A stretch of 64,000 bases of DNA from Breviolum minutum Mf 1.05b.01 (GCA_000507305.1 DF239250.1:164001-228000); one strand, 5' to 3'; counted from the stretch's first letter, positions 1-10,965 are shown. Program-made: numbers and translations. The notes: a model not told the origin generated them from the letters alone.

Positions 1-412
1 AAAACCTTGGCATCAATGAGGTTCAAGTGGATCAAAACTAAACTTGATGTTGCTACAAAAATTTGGTGGTCCCGTTTTCTTACACAGTTATTGAGGCATG
101 CCGCACCCGTAGACATTTTGACTTGAAGAGGAGGGATGCTTGCTTTGATTGAAAGTTCTTTGACATTCACTGATGTGCCAAAAAAACTCTGTTTTCCATC
201 CATTCAGTCATTTAGGTCTCTTGTTTATGCGTTCCCTTAACTGTAAGGCAACCCTCACATCTGTAAAACACATTCGTTCTGCAATCCATCTGAAAATACT
301 GTATACAAATCAGAAATCGTCCCATTTTTTGATGGTGAACAAAGATATGAAAACCCTTGTCTAACTCTACAGATTTGCGACTTTATTGCGACTTTCTCCA
401 CTGTTTTTGAGC

Positions 413-1355
413 CTATACCTGGGAGACAGTAAACCCCCTCGAAAAAGATTGGAAAGATTGACCTGAACCTATACCTCACATGCAAGAGACCAGAAACCCC
501 ATCGAGATCCCAACGGGTACACTCCCTGAAACTAACATAGCCCCTGAAAATAGGCCATCCCAAAAGGAAACTAGTATTCCAACCATCCATTTTCAGGTGC
601 CATGTTAGTTTCAGGGAGGGTAGTAGCGCATCCTGCACAGATTCATGCTCTATCGCTTCCAGTTCGTATCTATCCAATTCTTCATCAGAAACTTTCACCT
701 GCGGAGACGTGACGGACTGCTGAGGATGGAAGCATAGATATTGGTAGGGAACATACCCATAACATCCATGTATGGTATATGTAGCTACATTCACCACAAA
801 ATAAACAAATTGTAGTAGATAAATAGACCATACATACATAAATGGTACTGTAACTACCAATCAAATTGTGGACATGAAATTTCAGAGCAATAGGTCTCAA
901 TATTCTCAATCAAAGACTTCACACATATGGCCTGCATGTTGGAAGTGCAAGCGGCGTTGGGTTGTGTTGACCTTTGATCGTCATTTCCTGTAGGTTCCTT
1001 TTCTTTTCAAGACACCAAATATATTGCAATTTTGACTCCATGACAACTTTCTGACAAACCATGCGTTTGTTTGTGCCTCTTTTTGCAAGACGCGGCAAGT
1101 TCCACCATTCATCCCATAGAGGGATAAGCGCTTGCTCAGGGGATGCTCTAACACCATCCTTAGGCGTCTCCGTGAATTCGTAGGTGCAGCTTCACAAATT
1201 GGGTGATTTGGATGTTTGGTTGGTTTCAAAACACACCGTTGCGGACCCGCTCAAAATGAGTAAAACGCTGAAGTTTCCTGTGAAGTTTGAAGAAACATGG
1301 CTCAAACATAATTTCACCAACCTGTCAACTGAAAAATCTCTTGGTTTCCAAGCTT
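413..1355 (-). CDS. Multi-exon protein-coding gene, product unknown (3' part)
   Basis: Reading the minus strand, I join exons 1355-1237, 1167-925, 719-633, 521-480 and 418-413 (stop TAG). All junctions keep phase 0. The first exon follows a T9-CAG acceptor. Exon 719-633 follows CATCCTCAG and encodes an acidic helix-like stretch (VSDEELDRYELEAIEHESVQ). The intron 632-522 carries a family B inverted repeat and starts GATGCG (GA donor), ending CAGGGAG. The intron 924-720 carries family F. The last intron is GTGAGG to CTCCCAG. The 1236-1168 intron has a weak acceptor (CGGAG). Residue composition is normal and charge-rich, with no domain recognised. An antisense plus-strand frame is also partly open, so the strand is likely but not proven. 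Confidence 0.55.
529..621. mobile_element. Family B inverted-repeat element
   Basis: Terminal inverted repeats CTCCCTGAAACTAACAT and the reverse ATGTTAGTTTCAGGGAG are separated by about 60 bp that itself folds back. It is bounded by TA and lies inside the predicted intron 632-522. Confidence 0.85.
745..855. mobile_element. Family F inverted-repeat element
   Basis: Left arm CCATAACATCCATGTATGG; right arm contains CCATACATACATAAATGG. It lies in the predicted intron 924-720. Confidence 0.75.
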
Positions 1356-1769
1356 CTGAAAAAAAAACTACCTTGTGGAGGATCAGATGTGATGTTTCTG
1401 ATTATATTGGAATACACCAAAAGCTATCTAATCTATCACAACCCGGCTCGTACATGCTAGGCTGCTGCTTGCAGGGCACAAAAAAACCATTTAGACATCT
1501 CAACCATGAGTTGAGCCGAGGCCAGTTCACCATGGTTTACTATAGTTTAATCATCCTTCAAAGAACTTGCCCGCAAAGGTACCTATCATTTTTTGCAAAG
1601 CGGGTTCACACAGGTGCTATCTGTTTATCGCTTTGAAGCGTATCGGATACCCCTCCCAGTATGCCAGTTACTAGGATGACATCACATTTGTATGTCATCG
1701 ACTTTTTTTGTGGGGTTCCCAAGCAAGAATTGGTGAGGAACATATCCTTATACTGATCAACTATAGCTT

Positions 1770-1875
1770 GGAACTACCCCACACCCAGTAACAGTCACCA
1801 TGAGGATTATTCTATTTTTAGTCGGGAATCCCTATAAACCTTCATTTGTGACTGTTACTGGGTGGGGGGTAGACC
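1770..1875. mobile_element. Family N inverted-repeat element
   Basis: Arms CTACCCCACACCCAGTAACAG and CTGTTACTGGGTGGGGGGTAG, with a conserved core containing CTATAAACCTTCAT shared with 5400-5505. Confidence 0.85.
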
Positions 1876-2023
1876 AAAATTATAGCTATCATTTGTGAAA
1901 AACAAGCTGAAATACTGGAAAATTGAATATACTCTCTCTGAGCAAGATCTTTAGGTGCTAAATATCTAAATATGATTTGAAAAAATACACCATTCCTCGA
2001 GGTCAAAAATAATTACAGTTTTT

Positions 2024-2120
2024 CCAGGTGCTGGCTTCAACCTATGTGAAACGTATTTGTCAAATTGGATCATTTCCCCAATGTGTGTGGTGAAAAGAAA
2101 CACTATTTGAAACCACCATC
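2024..2120. mobile_element. Family A inverted-repeat element (diverged)
   Basis: Shares the core GTCAAATTGGATCATTTCCCC and the right arm TTTGAAACCACC with other family A copies; the left arm is degraded. Confidence 0.65.
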
Positions 2121-2269
2121 CTTGAGATTCCCAAAAGTTCAATTCCCACACAAATTGCCATAGGATGGGTTTCATTTCCCACAGAGGTTAAATACAAATT
2201 CCCACAATTATCCTTCAAGAATCCTCTTTTGGGAATATGTGTGTGGTGAATTTCAATTCCCAAAAGAGT

Positions 2270-2500
2270 TGCTTAAGTTCCTGTGAAATCCTATTGGCAT
2301 CTCAAGTGCTGTCGCACGGAGGCACACCACTGAGTCCTAGAAAACAATGTTAAAAAGTGATACCACCATAACCAGAAACTACCAAATACAGGTGAAACCG
2401 GCTTGTCTTTCCTGAATATTTGTATTTTAATCACTATGTATCTATAACTGTACACTATCTAACTTGATGAAATCAAATATATATATATATATATCACACC
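2270..2500. other. No gene seen; AT-rich spacer
   Basis: AT-rich sequence ending in a short (TA)n run at 2477-2493. I see no supported exon or repeat family here. Confidence 0.4.
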
Positions 2501-2559
2501 CGCATTAGCAATGGTACTTGAATGACTCTGTCTGACCCCCCAAAAATCCCCAGGCATCC

Positions 2560-2649
2560 CCCACGGTACACGTTGCGCAGGGCTGGCGATCCGTTGCTCC
2601 ATGGTCAGGATGGGAAAATCCGGCGATGTCTTGTGGTTCTGCGGCAGAG
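2560..2649 (-). CDS. Possible exon, product unknown
   Basis: The minus strand is open here in a frame of ordinary composition beginning near SSAAEPQDIAGFSHPDHG. The GC content stands out from the AT-rich flanks. Possible AG acceptors lie just upstream (GATGAG, GCCGCAG). All three plus-strand frames are also open over this short stretch, so strand and frame are uncertain. Confidence 0.3.
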
Positions 2650-2997
2650 CTCATCATTCAAAAAATGGAGCTAGTTGAGATATTCGAAAAAGAAGGATTG
2701 AGATTTGCTTGTTTTGTTCTTTGTTTGCTTTGTTTGTTTGTGTGTTGTTTTCAATTAATTTTCAATGAAAGAGGTAGACAAATAATTCCTGTATTGTTAA
2801 TGGTAAAGAGGTTGATGGATGTCATAAATATGTGTAGATATCTGAACAAACAAATAAGATATATGCACATCACAAGCAGGGGGAACTGTTTGACCCCGCA
2901 ATGCTGATCTGTTCATCACGCCATCAAGTGGGGCGTACTGTATGACTCATGGACCAAATTCAGTGAACTAATTGAGTGGTTTTGGGATGGTTAACAT

Positions 2998-3109
2998 CTA
3001 CATCAACCGATGTCGAGATTTTTGTACTTTAAACTTATGTAGAAGAAACTGTCTCCTACTAACAAGTCGTAATCGCATTAAGTGGCCATGTGCACTGTTT
3101 TTCTGCTGA
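2998..3109 (-). CDS. Possible C-terminal exon, basic peptide
   Basis: After an acceptor GTGCACCTCAG the minus strand encodes a basic stretch (QKNSAHGHLMRLRLVSRRQ) ending at a TAG near 2998. No domain is recognised. Confidence is low because the exon is short and no joined neighbour was found. Confidence 0.3.
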
Positions 3110-3469
3110 GGTGCACTGGTCGATAAATATGTATGATCATGTACGTATGTATGTAAATACAAATACAAATATAAATATACTTGCATGCAAAAATTAACAA
3201 ACTTAAAACTATAATATATATGTTTTTTCCGCATTCATGTGGAAATAAAGTATAAACAGCTATGTTCATATGAAATGGTCAATGCAAATCAATAAACAAC
3301 AGTATATAGTATACTATACTTATGCTCCAGCCAAAAAAAAAGCTACAACTTCCAATCAAACAAGTTCTTTGTTGCAAAAACAAACTCTAGCACATGAACA
3401 TCTAACCAACTAACTCGGAGCCCTTTTCCAGTGACTTGGAGGATTTCATTTTAATCATGAGGGGAACTG

Positions 3470-3569
3470 TTGTCTTCATCCTTCATCCCCCAGGGACCAC
3501 GATCCAAACACCTTAGCATCATGATGTGCTTGTGAGCAAAGACACCTCAGTGACTCGTTGACCGTGACA
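3470..3569 (-). CDS. Possible exon, product unknown
   Basis: The minus strand reads VTVNESLRCLCSQAHHDAKV and on to a TGA at about 3477, in a stretch richer in GC than its flanks. Splice ends are not clear. Confidence 0.25.
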
Positions 3570-3984
3570 TTTTTGTAGGTTTGAACATGTACCCTACTAC
3601 GAATCTAAGACCTCTCAAAAGTGGCTGGCTATTTTGAGGAGCATACCGAATATAGACCCTGGATATACGGGTTTCAAACTCCTTCGATTGGAAGGTCCAA
3701 GGATTCTTAGGGTAGCCACATTTTGGCAATGATATGATGACTTTTTGAAAGTCCCTTACTGTTGTTGTATTCCTACCCAGTCATTTTTGGGATCCACAAA
3801 TTTGGGGATCTGCAGATTTATTCGATTGTCCAACCATTCGTGATTCAACATGTTCACCAGTATTCCAGCCGCCGTCCTCCAGTCATACCCTGGGTTTTGG
3901 AGGTGTGTTTTGAACACCTAAAAACCTTCTCAACAGGTGCTTTAGGGTCCAAACACGTACTTGAAAGTTATTTGACAAACTAGG

Positions 3985-4115
3985 CCCTACGCATCCTGGC
4001 ACACCGAACGTCAGATGATGAGCAAGGGGTGTATAATCATCTCCGAAACGCAAGGTATTTATAGGTTCCATGCTCCCATTCTCAGTTTCGGTGAGCCTGG
4101 ATCCCTAGGGAGGAT
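3985..4115. mobile_element. Family M inverted-repeat element
   Basis: Arms around CATCCTGGCACACCGAA and TTCGGTGAGCCTGGATCC; internal palindrome GATGATGAGC...GTGTATAATCATCTCCG. Also found at 6604-6727 and 33068-33172. Confidence 0.8.
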
Positions 4116-4234
4116 TACTTTGGAGTCACACCGTGTTATTGTTTTGAGTTGCATTTTGTTTGTCACCGAAGTGCTGAAATTTGGCGTTTCCAGCCACGAA
4201 ATGTACGTTCCAAATCCCAAAATGGATCTACTAG

Positions 4235-4349
4235 TACTGTTGATGGAAGAAATCCTGCACCAGTTGCTGAATAGTTTATCCATGTTTAACCCGTTATTTG
4301 CAAGGTTTTATACATCCCAGGTGGTGCAGGATTTCTTCCATCAACAGTA
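4235..4349. mobile_element. Family E inverted-repeat element
   Basis: Near-perfect arms TACTGTTGATGGAAGAAAT and ATTTCTTCCATCAACAGTA continuing into CCTGCACCA. Terminal TA on both sides suggests a TA target site. The core contains GCAAGGTTTTATACATCCCA. Confidence 0.9.
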
Positions 4350-5119
4350 GCGTTAGATCAAAACCGCGCCTTTTCCCGGGCACTTGTGGCGAAACAAACA
4401 CATATGACAACAGTCACAGCTCCCAAAAGGACTGTAAAAACATTGCAATTGCAGGGCAATGTATACAGCATGAGCGTTCACAGCAGTTGTAACGCAACAA
4501 ACAACATGAAAACAACATACAAAAACCACAGGAGTCAGTATCGCGCACTTGGACAAGATATATGCACACTTAGACTTTTCCAGCCATTTTTTGGTGTATG
4601 AAAATCATACATTGGGAATCACCTTTGACTCTTGACCTTCAACATTTTCATCTGCCAAGTGGCGTTTGCGTTTGATGCCACATTTCATTTGCAAAAAGGG
4701 ACAAATTTTTGATCATATCTCACTGTCAATAAGGTGATTCACCACTCAAACTTGGCGGATTGAAGGTGGACTCCCCCTTACCTTTCCGAAACTCACATAA
4801 AACAAATACATCAGATTCTGCCTAACCCAACCTGAACCGAACTTCTTGGGATACCAAACCTCCTGTCACTGGTTCCTATAGATTTCCTATAACAAACCAA
4901 GCAATCCTAGAACATACCTAACCTCACTACCAAGCAAACTTGGAGAAACTATTGCCCCTCTCGAAGCAAAGTCTGACTAAATCATCTTGAACCCCAATAC
5001 CCACCTCCGAATTGGGAAAATCATGAAGGCACCATTTGCTCATTTGTTGTTGGTGCAAAACAAACAAGATCCAACCCCCTAACTACTATAAGTGGATTTA
5101 TCCCTATACCCATTTACAA

Positions 5120-5662
5120 TCATGGTCGAAGAAATCCAACAAAAACACCATTGAATCCATTGAGCTTTCCCCACTCCAAGCTGTTCAATTTGGCTTGCTG
5201 CTCTGGCGGCAATGCTGACAAGGCAGACACCGTATCAGCGAAACAGGTGGCACCTCCTTCTGGTGGAGTTTGCCTGGAGTTTGTTTTAGTGGATCTTTTT
5301 GCAAAACCAAACTAGCTGTTTGGGCCATGTAACAGATGATCATAACAAATTATATATATATATATATAAATATATATATATATACATATATGTATGTTGG
5401 ATCTACACCCACCCAGCAATAGTCACCACCAGGATTGTTACATTTTTAGTGGGAAATCTCTATAAACCTTCATCTGCCACCGCTACTGGGTGGGGTGTAG
5501 ATCAAAAAAACATGTGTATATATATAAATAAATTAGTATACATAGTCTAACGTTGGGGATTGTTTCTAAACGGCGTCCCCATGAACCAAGCATCGTTTTG
5601 TGGAATGCAACACAGTCGCACGGCATGTTTGAGTTTCCCCAAAGGAATGTGATGCCATAGTT
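5120..5662 (-). CDS. Two-exon gene fragment, product unknown
   Basis: On the minus strand, exon 5662-5552 (37 codons, containing CDCVAFHKTMLGSWGRRLET) ends at a GTTAGA donor. The next exon, 5311-5120, starts after CAGCTAG and runs 63 codons with ordinary composition (for example SALPPEQQAKLNSLEWGKL) to TGA. Both junction sides are phase 0. The 240-nt intron contains a family N element. A plus-strand frame across 4980-5316 is also stop-free, so the strand call rests on splice signals and composition. No family is recognised. Confidence 0.45.
5340..5395. repeat. (TA)n microsatellite
   Basis: Two TATATA runs separated by AAA, within the predicted intron 5551-5312. Confidence 0.85.
5400..5505. 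mobile_element. Family N inverted-repeat element
   Basis: Arms ATCTACACCCACCCAGCAA and ACTGGGTGGGGTGTAGAT, core CTATAAACCTTCATCTG. Lies within a predicted intron. Confidence 0.85.
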
Positions 5663-5848
5663 CTCAAATTCAATCAGTCATGTTTCAGTCAAAACATCCT
5701 CGATGGAGACATATTGTAACTGGAGTTTTTTCAGGTGTGAAATCAAAAAAAAAACATATATCTTCATCAAAACCTCAATCATTAGAAAATTTAAGGCCTC
5801 TTCCTTGGGGGATTCCTTTTTTTTGAAATATATATAATATTATATCTA

Positions 5849-5942
5849 TTTGGTGGTTGCAACCCCATTGAAAAATATTAGTCGAAATGGGAATCTTCCC
5901 CAAATAGGGGTGAACATTAAAGAAAATGAAACCACCACCTAG
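5849..5942. mobile_element. Family A inverted-repeat element
   Basis: Left arm TTGGTGGTTGCAACCCC, core GGGAATCTTCCCCAAATAGG, right arm GAAACCACCACCTAG. Confidence 0.85.
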
Positions 5943-6036
5943 TATATAGATATATATATATACATAATATTACATATATAATATGTAATTATTACGTCCC
6001 TTGAAGATACAAAGATGATCCAAGTATACAACCCAC

Positions 6037-6081
6037 CTGTCCCGTGATGAGTCTTTGGCTGGATCTGCCAGCTTCAAGTCA
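6037..6081 (-). CDS. Possible 45-nt internal exon
   Basis: The minus strand has an acceptor CTTGAAAAAG, then DLKLADPAKDSSRD, then a consensus donor GACAG|GTGGGT. It enters and leaves in phase 2. No joined partner was established. Confidence 0.35.
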
Positions 6082-6603
6082 CTTTTTCAAGAAACAAAAC
6101 TGCTGGGAGGGTGTTTAACCAACAAAAAACACCAGGAAAACTGGTACTTCAATAGTGGCTTTATGGCTTTATGGTGTATTTTTCTCAAGAACAAGTGTTG
6201 ATTGTGGTTTTTGGTGCTTACACGGTGATTTGTTTACTAGGTCTTTGATAGAAAAACCTAGGGTAGAAAGAAACAAGATGCACTATGTATTACTGAGCGG
6301 TATATTATTTGAATTTTTACGGCGGTTAATAAAAAATAAACATATTCCCCAAGTGATGGTCTTAAATGCTGATTTACCATAGTACAATCCGAAAAAAAAC
6401 AAAGTCATCTTATACAAATCCAAGATTCCTGTTGGAAACACGTGGTGCCAACAAAAAAACAACAACACGCAACAATCAAGGCCTGCAATACAGCAAGGAT
6501 CCAATTGGCGCATCTTTCCGGTAGACTGAGTCCTTGATTACTGCCGGGCTTGAGATGCACAAGTTTGGGTGACAAAAACACACAGGGAGTGGCAGTTTCC
6601 AAC

Positions 6604-6727
6604 CCTAGGGATCCTGGCTCACCGAAACTGAGAATGGTAATTAATGGAACCTAAATACCTTCCGTTTCGGAGATGATTATACACCCCGAAAGCTCATCAT
6701 CTGACGTTCGGTGAGCCAGGATCCCGA
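6604..6727. mobile_element. Family M inverted-repeat element
   Basis: Arms GGGATCCTGGCTCACCGAA and TTCGGTGAGCCAGGATCCC. Confidence 0.9.
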
Positions 6728-7276
6728 GGGTAACAAAAGATGCAACACCTACACAATTCAAACAATCACGTTTTCTGGAATGCTCATGGATCTTAGCAAC
6801 TAGGTACAGTAGTACCTGGGGTGAAACAACCCCTTGTAATCGGCTGGTGAACCAATCCCATTGGTTGGTTATAACACAATCTACTATATCAAGATCATTA
6901 TAAAGTTCCAGCAGGACACACTAGTTTTTGTTTTTCCATGAGTATCTCAACTAGTTACTAGTTGGACGTCAAAACATGGTTGACAAGTGATGTCAATGTA
7001 TTTCATGGTATTTCAAAGGATTTCATGAAATTTCACCCACCGAACAAAGTGGTGTGTGTACTAGCTGTACTGGAACTTAGTGCTCTTAACAAAAACAATC
7101 CCAACTTCCAAATAACGGGTAAATTCTAAACCATGTTGTCCTCCAAGGTCAGCATCAATCAAGATCGTCAGACCGTTTCATTAAAATGCTGGTGTTCCCT
7201 CGGATTCCGGGTTACTAATCGTCACAACCCTCCCAGGTTGGATAAATATAATATTGTTATCATGGATGAAAAACAC

Positions 7277-7391
7277 TTACACTCCCTGAAACCAACAGTT
7301 TGCCCCTGAAAAGGCCGGATCCTAAAAAGGAAAGGATCGTCTTCCAACCATCCTTTTCAGGTGCGAACTGGTTAGTTTGAGGGAGGGTAGT
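7277..7391. mobile_element. Family B inverted-repeat element
   Basis: Arms ACACTCCCTGAAACCAACAG and GGTTAGTTTGAGGGAGGGTA; internal CCTGAAAAGG/CCTTTTCAGG palindrome. Confidence 0.8.
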
Positions 7392-7698
7392 GGTTTACTA
7401 TTTCAAATCAACATTTCCTTTCATATGTGACATCTTAAGTCCAGTTTTGGGGTACACAAAAAAGCTCAGACAGAGTTGTAGGGTTTCCACACCATTTCCC
7501 ACATGAAGGGTTGTAACCCTATAACCCTGTCTATGTGCAGCTAAGAAAAAACAACCAAAAAACCCAAAACCCGAAAACACGTCCCTCCCTCCAAAAGATG
7601 TCTCCGGGTGGCCGTATGCCACGCAGGCTTTCGGTCAGCTGACCGATATTGTGAAGAGCCTCCTGTTGTGCTGCTACGATGGTTGATAAAAGAAACAC

Positions 7699-7914
7699 TA
7701 CGCCCTCGAAAACCAACATGTCCCCTGAAAAGGGACCGTTTGAAAACTAGTTGGTGGTTTCAACACCGTTGAAACATATCAGTCAAAATGGGAATCTTCC
7801 CCAAATAGGGGTGAACATCAAAAAAATATTTGAAACCACCACCTAAAAAAGGACATTTACTTCATCTTTCAAGCATCAACTTTCAGGGGACATCTTAATT
7901 TTCCAAGGGGGTAA
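7699..7914. mobile_element. Family B element with a nested family A copy
   Basis: Outer arms CCCTCGAAAACCAACATGTCC and GGGGACATCTTAATTTTCCA enclose a complete family A copy at 7747-7846. Confidence 0.75.
7747..7846. mobile_element. Family A element nested in family B
   Basis: Arms CTAGTTGGTGGTTTCAAC and TTTGAAACCACCACCT with core GGGAATCTTCCCCAAATAGG. Confidence 0.9.
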
Positions 7915-7924
7915 ACAATCACAC

Positions 7925-8034
7925 CAAAAAGTCGGTTTTCCTCGAAGCCAATAGGAATATATTCGTCAAATTGGATCATCTCCCCCAATGTATAGGGGTA
8001 ACAAATGAAGGAAATCTTTGAAACCACCAACTGG
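7925..8034. mobile_element. Family A inverted-repeat element (diverged left end)
   Basis: Core GTCAAATTGGATCATCTCCC and right arm TTTGAAACCACCAACTGG; left arm mutated. Confidence 0.7.
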
Positions 8035-8205
8035 TACAGTAATTGTGGATACCTTCTGGGAGGGGTAGCATCATTCCCCTCGTTATTCATGTACATTACA
8101 TCTGTGTGATCCATTCTTGCGGCGAACCCAAATTTGGAGGAAAAATAAATATCACTTAGCATGAGCATCCAAGTACACCACAAACATCCAGGAAAAATAT
8201 TCCTC

Positions 8206-8290
8206 ATACTCATAGGATCCATGGGACTGGTATATTTACTTACGTTTAGTTGATCTTTTACCGTACTTCTACGTTTTATATTCATGGCAA
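8206..8290. mobile_element. Family F inverted-repeat element (diverged)
   Basis: GATCCATGGGACTGGTATATTT arm and a weak ATATTCATGG counterpart, as in 49586-49675. Confidence 0.55.
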
Positions 8291-8346
8291 CTGTATCCCA
8301 AAAAGAATACATCAATACTCGTGTTCCTACAAAACAAAAACTCCAC

Positions 8347-8511
8347 TTTTTCTGCAAAATTCTGAAACTTCACTCCACGGTTTCTTCCGTTTTTTGGTGG
8401 CTTAAGTTGTTTTCTTTTGGTTTTCGCTCCTGGTGGCAAGGGTGGATCGCTGGCATTCAGAGCCGTGATCTCCTTGGTCACTGGATCCGTGGAGTTGCCG
8501 ATGCGCATGAC
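8347..8511 (-). CDS. Internal exon, basic Pro/Lys-rich product
   Basis: On the minus strand an acceptor TTCTGCAG precedes a 55-codon exon starting VMRIGNSTDPVTKE and continuing into a basic stretch (GAKTKRKQLKPPKNGRNRG). It ends GCAGAAAAA|GTGGAG. The frame stays open upstream to 8628, but CCGCAG and TTCTGCAG both offer acceptors, so the left edge may vary. The lysine/arginine richness suggests a nucleic-acid contact or a localisation signal, but no domain is recognised. Confidence 0.55.
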
Positions 8512-8602
8512 CTGCAGAACCAACCGATGTCGATGTCGTGCGGAGCTGCGGAAGGACGTGCCGGGATGGACGGAAGTTAGGATCGATGTTGGTAGTAACT
8601 TG

Positions 8603-8740
8603 GGGGCCCCTCCCCTGCCCACTAACACAGTGGATTCCGAAGTGAAGGTTTATAGATTTTATAGGGGGCCCTGGCCCATAAAAATGAACAGATTTATTAT
8701 TTCACTGGCATCGGGGGTGGGGGATATCCCCAAGTTATAG
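8603..8740. mobile_element. Family C-like repeat, degenerate
   Basis: GGGGGCCCC and GGGGGCCCTGGCCC blocks flank a TTTATAG core resembling family C ends (GTGGGCCCC). Confidence 0.4.
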
Positions 8741-9132
8741 CCTACTTATAAATAGGGGTATATTGGGGTTGTAACCCACTGATCCTAACTTCCTGGGACA
8801 TCCAAGTGCTGCTTTCTGTTTGCTCAGTGGATACATTACTGTACAAGGTGGGTTTGCCAAAACCAGTTATGATAAAGTAGGGGCCCATAACTCCACTTAT
8901 AGAGGTGAAATAACCCCAGTTACCCAGTGGTTGGAAGATGAACTTGCTTTTCGGATAGCCTATATGATCAGGGGATAGGTTAGTTTTGGGGAGAGTATAC
9001 ATGATACCAAACATCAGCTGCTGTTTTTTTCTTTACGGGGTGGGGGCAAATAAAAAACTAGACACACTGACACACTCAACAAATGTATAATGTATATGAC
9101 AAAGCTTAGGCAACAAACTTCAAACATACCCC

Positions 9133-9250
9133 ATCGGATCCATATCTGGAACATCTACTTACATTTACCATAAAAATCAACCAAACATGGGTAACTAAAG
9201 ATCAACCAAACATAGGTAAATATGCCAGTCCCATGGATCATATGGGTTGC
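9133..9250. mobile_element. Family F-related inverted repeat
   Basis: CATCGGATCCATATCTGG and CCCATGGATCATATGGG ends; internal CTTACATTTACCATAAAAATC is the reverse of the F core. Confidence 0.6.
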
Positions 9251-9719
9251 AAATCTCAAACATCATGATATTACATACTGAACACCGGAGTTGAAGCTTG
9301 TTACCGTTGAAAACGCCTCGTTACAACATCGCTAAGTCTCTGACGCGACGTTCTCCCTCAACGGCAAACCTCGGAAATTTGGAACTTTCTCAAGTCGTTG
9401 AATGGGAGGGGACATTAATATAGCACTTGCGGTACCCAAAACAACCAGTTTCAAATGGATGTTTGGTAAAACTATCATTTCCGATGTAAAGAATTGCAAT
9501 CAAAACAACTACTATAACTGACCATAACTGCAAATAAATGGATGTTTGAGGTTACAGGCTTGCACATATGATGCTTCAAAAAATATAATCCATATACATA
9601 TATATATATATACACATTCCCATCGGCATTACGGAGAAGGTTATTTCATGCCATAACCATAACCATAAGAAACAAAAACAGTACATATCAAGTGTAGTGA
9701 GTCTAAGTGGCAATATCTT

Positions 9720-9830
9720 GGGTATGGCCCCCAAACGGGTAACAGTCACCTTTTTCCAGGAATATGTCATTTTTTAGTACGGGATCCTTGAAAAAAACCT
9801 GGTATTTGCCACTGTTACAAGCAATATCTC
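9720..9830. mobile_element. Family N-like inverted-repeat element
   Basis: GGGTAACAGTCACC and the reverse GCCACTGTTAC with core TTTTTAGTACGGGATCC matching other N copies. Confidence 0.65.
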
Positions 9831-10299
9831 TATACCCGAGGTCGACTTATTCTTGCTGGGGGGGTCGACTTCTAGGCTCCCAAAGCCAGACCATCCACCT
9901 TTGATCAAAGTTGATTTGACCATACCATACACTCACTACTAAGCTTCTGGGCTTGATTGATGGCGGGCGGCTGGCTTTACGAGGTTTGTTTCATTACCTT
10001 TTCTTGAACCCCAACAACACACCAAGCCCATTGGCTGCAAACTTGAGGTTAGGGGAAACAACATCAAGTGTTTTTTTGGTGTCTATGATGTCATCAAAGA
10101 ATCCCCAGGCAGACAAGTAAGTAGATCTTATTATCGGCTTTATTGGACTGACATTGTGCGCTCACATGGTGATTTTTTCGGATCTTTTTAACCTCAAAAT
10201 AACATCCTAACAGCCCCAAGTTGACGTTGGTGATGTCGGGGTATCATCGGGGTATCATCGGGGTAGGTCAACCCACAGGACCCAACCGGGAAAACCCCA

Positions 10300-10428
10300 C
10301 TCCCTGAGAAACCAACAGGATTTTCGCACCTACCTGTTGGAAGGTTTCGGCCCCCAAATTCGCAAACTTCTGGTCGTTTTCCAAGCAATCCACTATTAAG
10401 CAGGTGATATGTTAGTTTAAGGGGGAGT
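10300..10428. mobile_element. Family B inverted-repeat element
   Basis: Arms CACTCCCTGAGAAACCAACAG and TATGTTAGTTTAAGGGGGAGT. Confidence 0.7.
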
Positions 10429-10490
10429 CATTTGCCTCAAGTATATGGAGGCAACACAATGGTTAGGTATGACATATATCGAACAAACAC

Positions 10491-10579
10491 CCAGCAAAGT
10501 TATCCTGGATTCCCTCCTGGTTTGCGTGTAAACCCGAGCTCCCGCACTTTTGCTTACTCTCATCAAGCTCATCTTCCAC
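10491..10579 (-). CDS. Internal exon, acidic product
   Basis: The minus strand has a strong acceptor (GATGTTTTTTTTGACCAG) followed by an acidic exon VEDELDESKQKCGSSGLHAN and a GG|GTGTTTG donor. Composition is clearly protein-like. The alternative frame on the same strand reads through more hydrophobic residues. No family is recognised. Confidence 0.5.
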
Positions 10580-10889
10580 CTGGTCAAAAAAAACATCGAA
10601 GTTGGTAGCAATGTCAATTCAAAAATACTTTGGAGACAGAAACACATTCTATATGGGTCCTTATAGAAATACGGAATACCTATCAATACAATTAACACGT
10701 GACGAAGCCCCCCATTCATATGGGTATATTACAGTAGTCCTATCAACTACTATCAAACTCAAGATCTTAGACATCTGGTGTCACCGTCCATCAACAATTC
10801 CCATGTTGGTTTGACTATGCAATGCCCATTACAAATTGACAAGTTGTTACGACTTAGGGTCAATACTGGAAAAAGTACATATATCCTCC

Positions 10890-10965
10890 CTCACTAAAAC
10901 TGACATATCCCACCTTGCGAAAAGGAAAATCATCTCCAAAAAGCGCATTGATAGGGAATATGTAT
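10890..10965. mobile_element. Family D-like repeat, degenerate
   Basis: CCTCCCTCACTAAAACTGACATATCCC resembles the D end, without a clear right arm. Confidence 0.35.
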
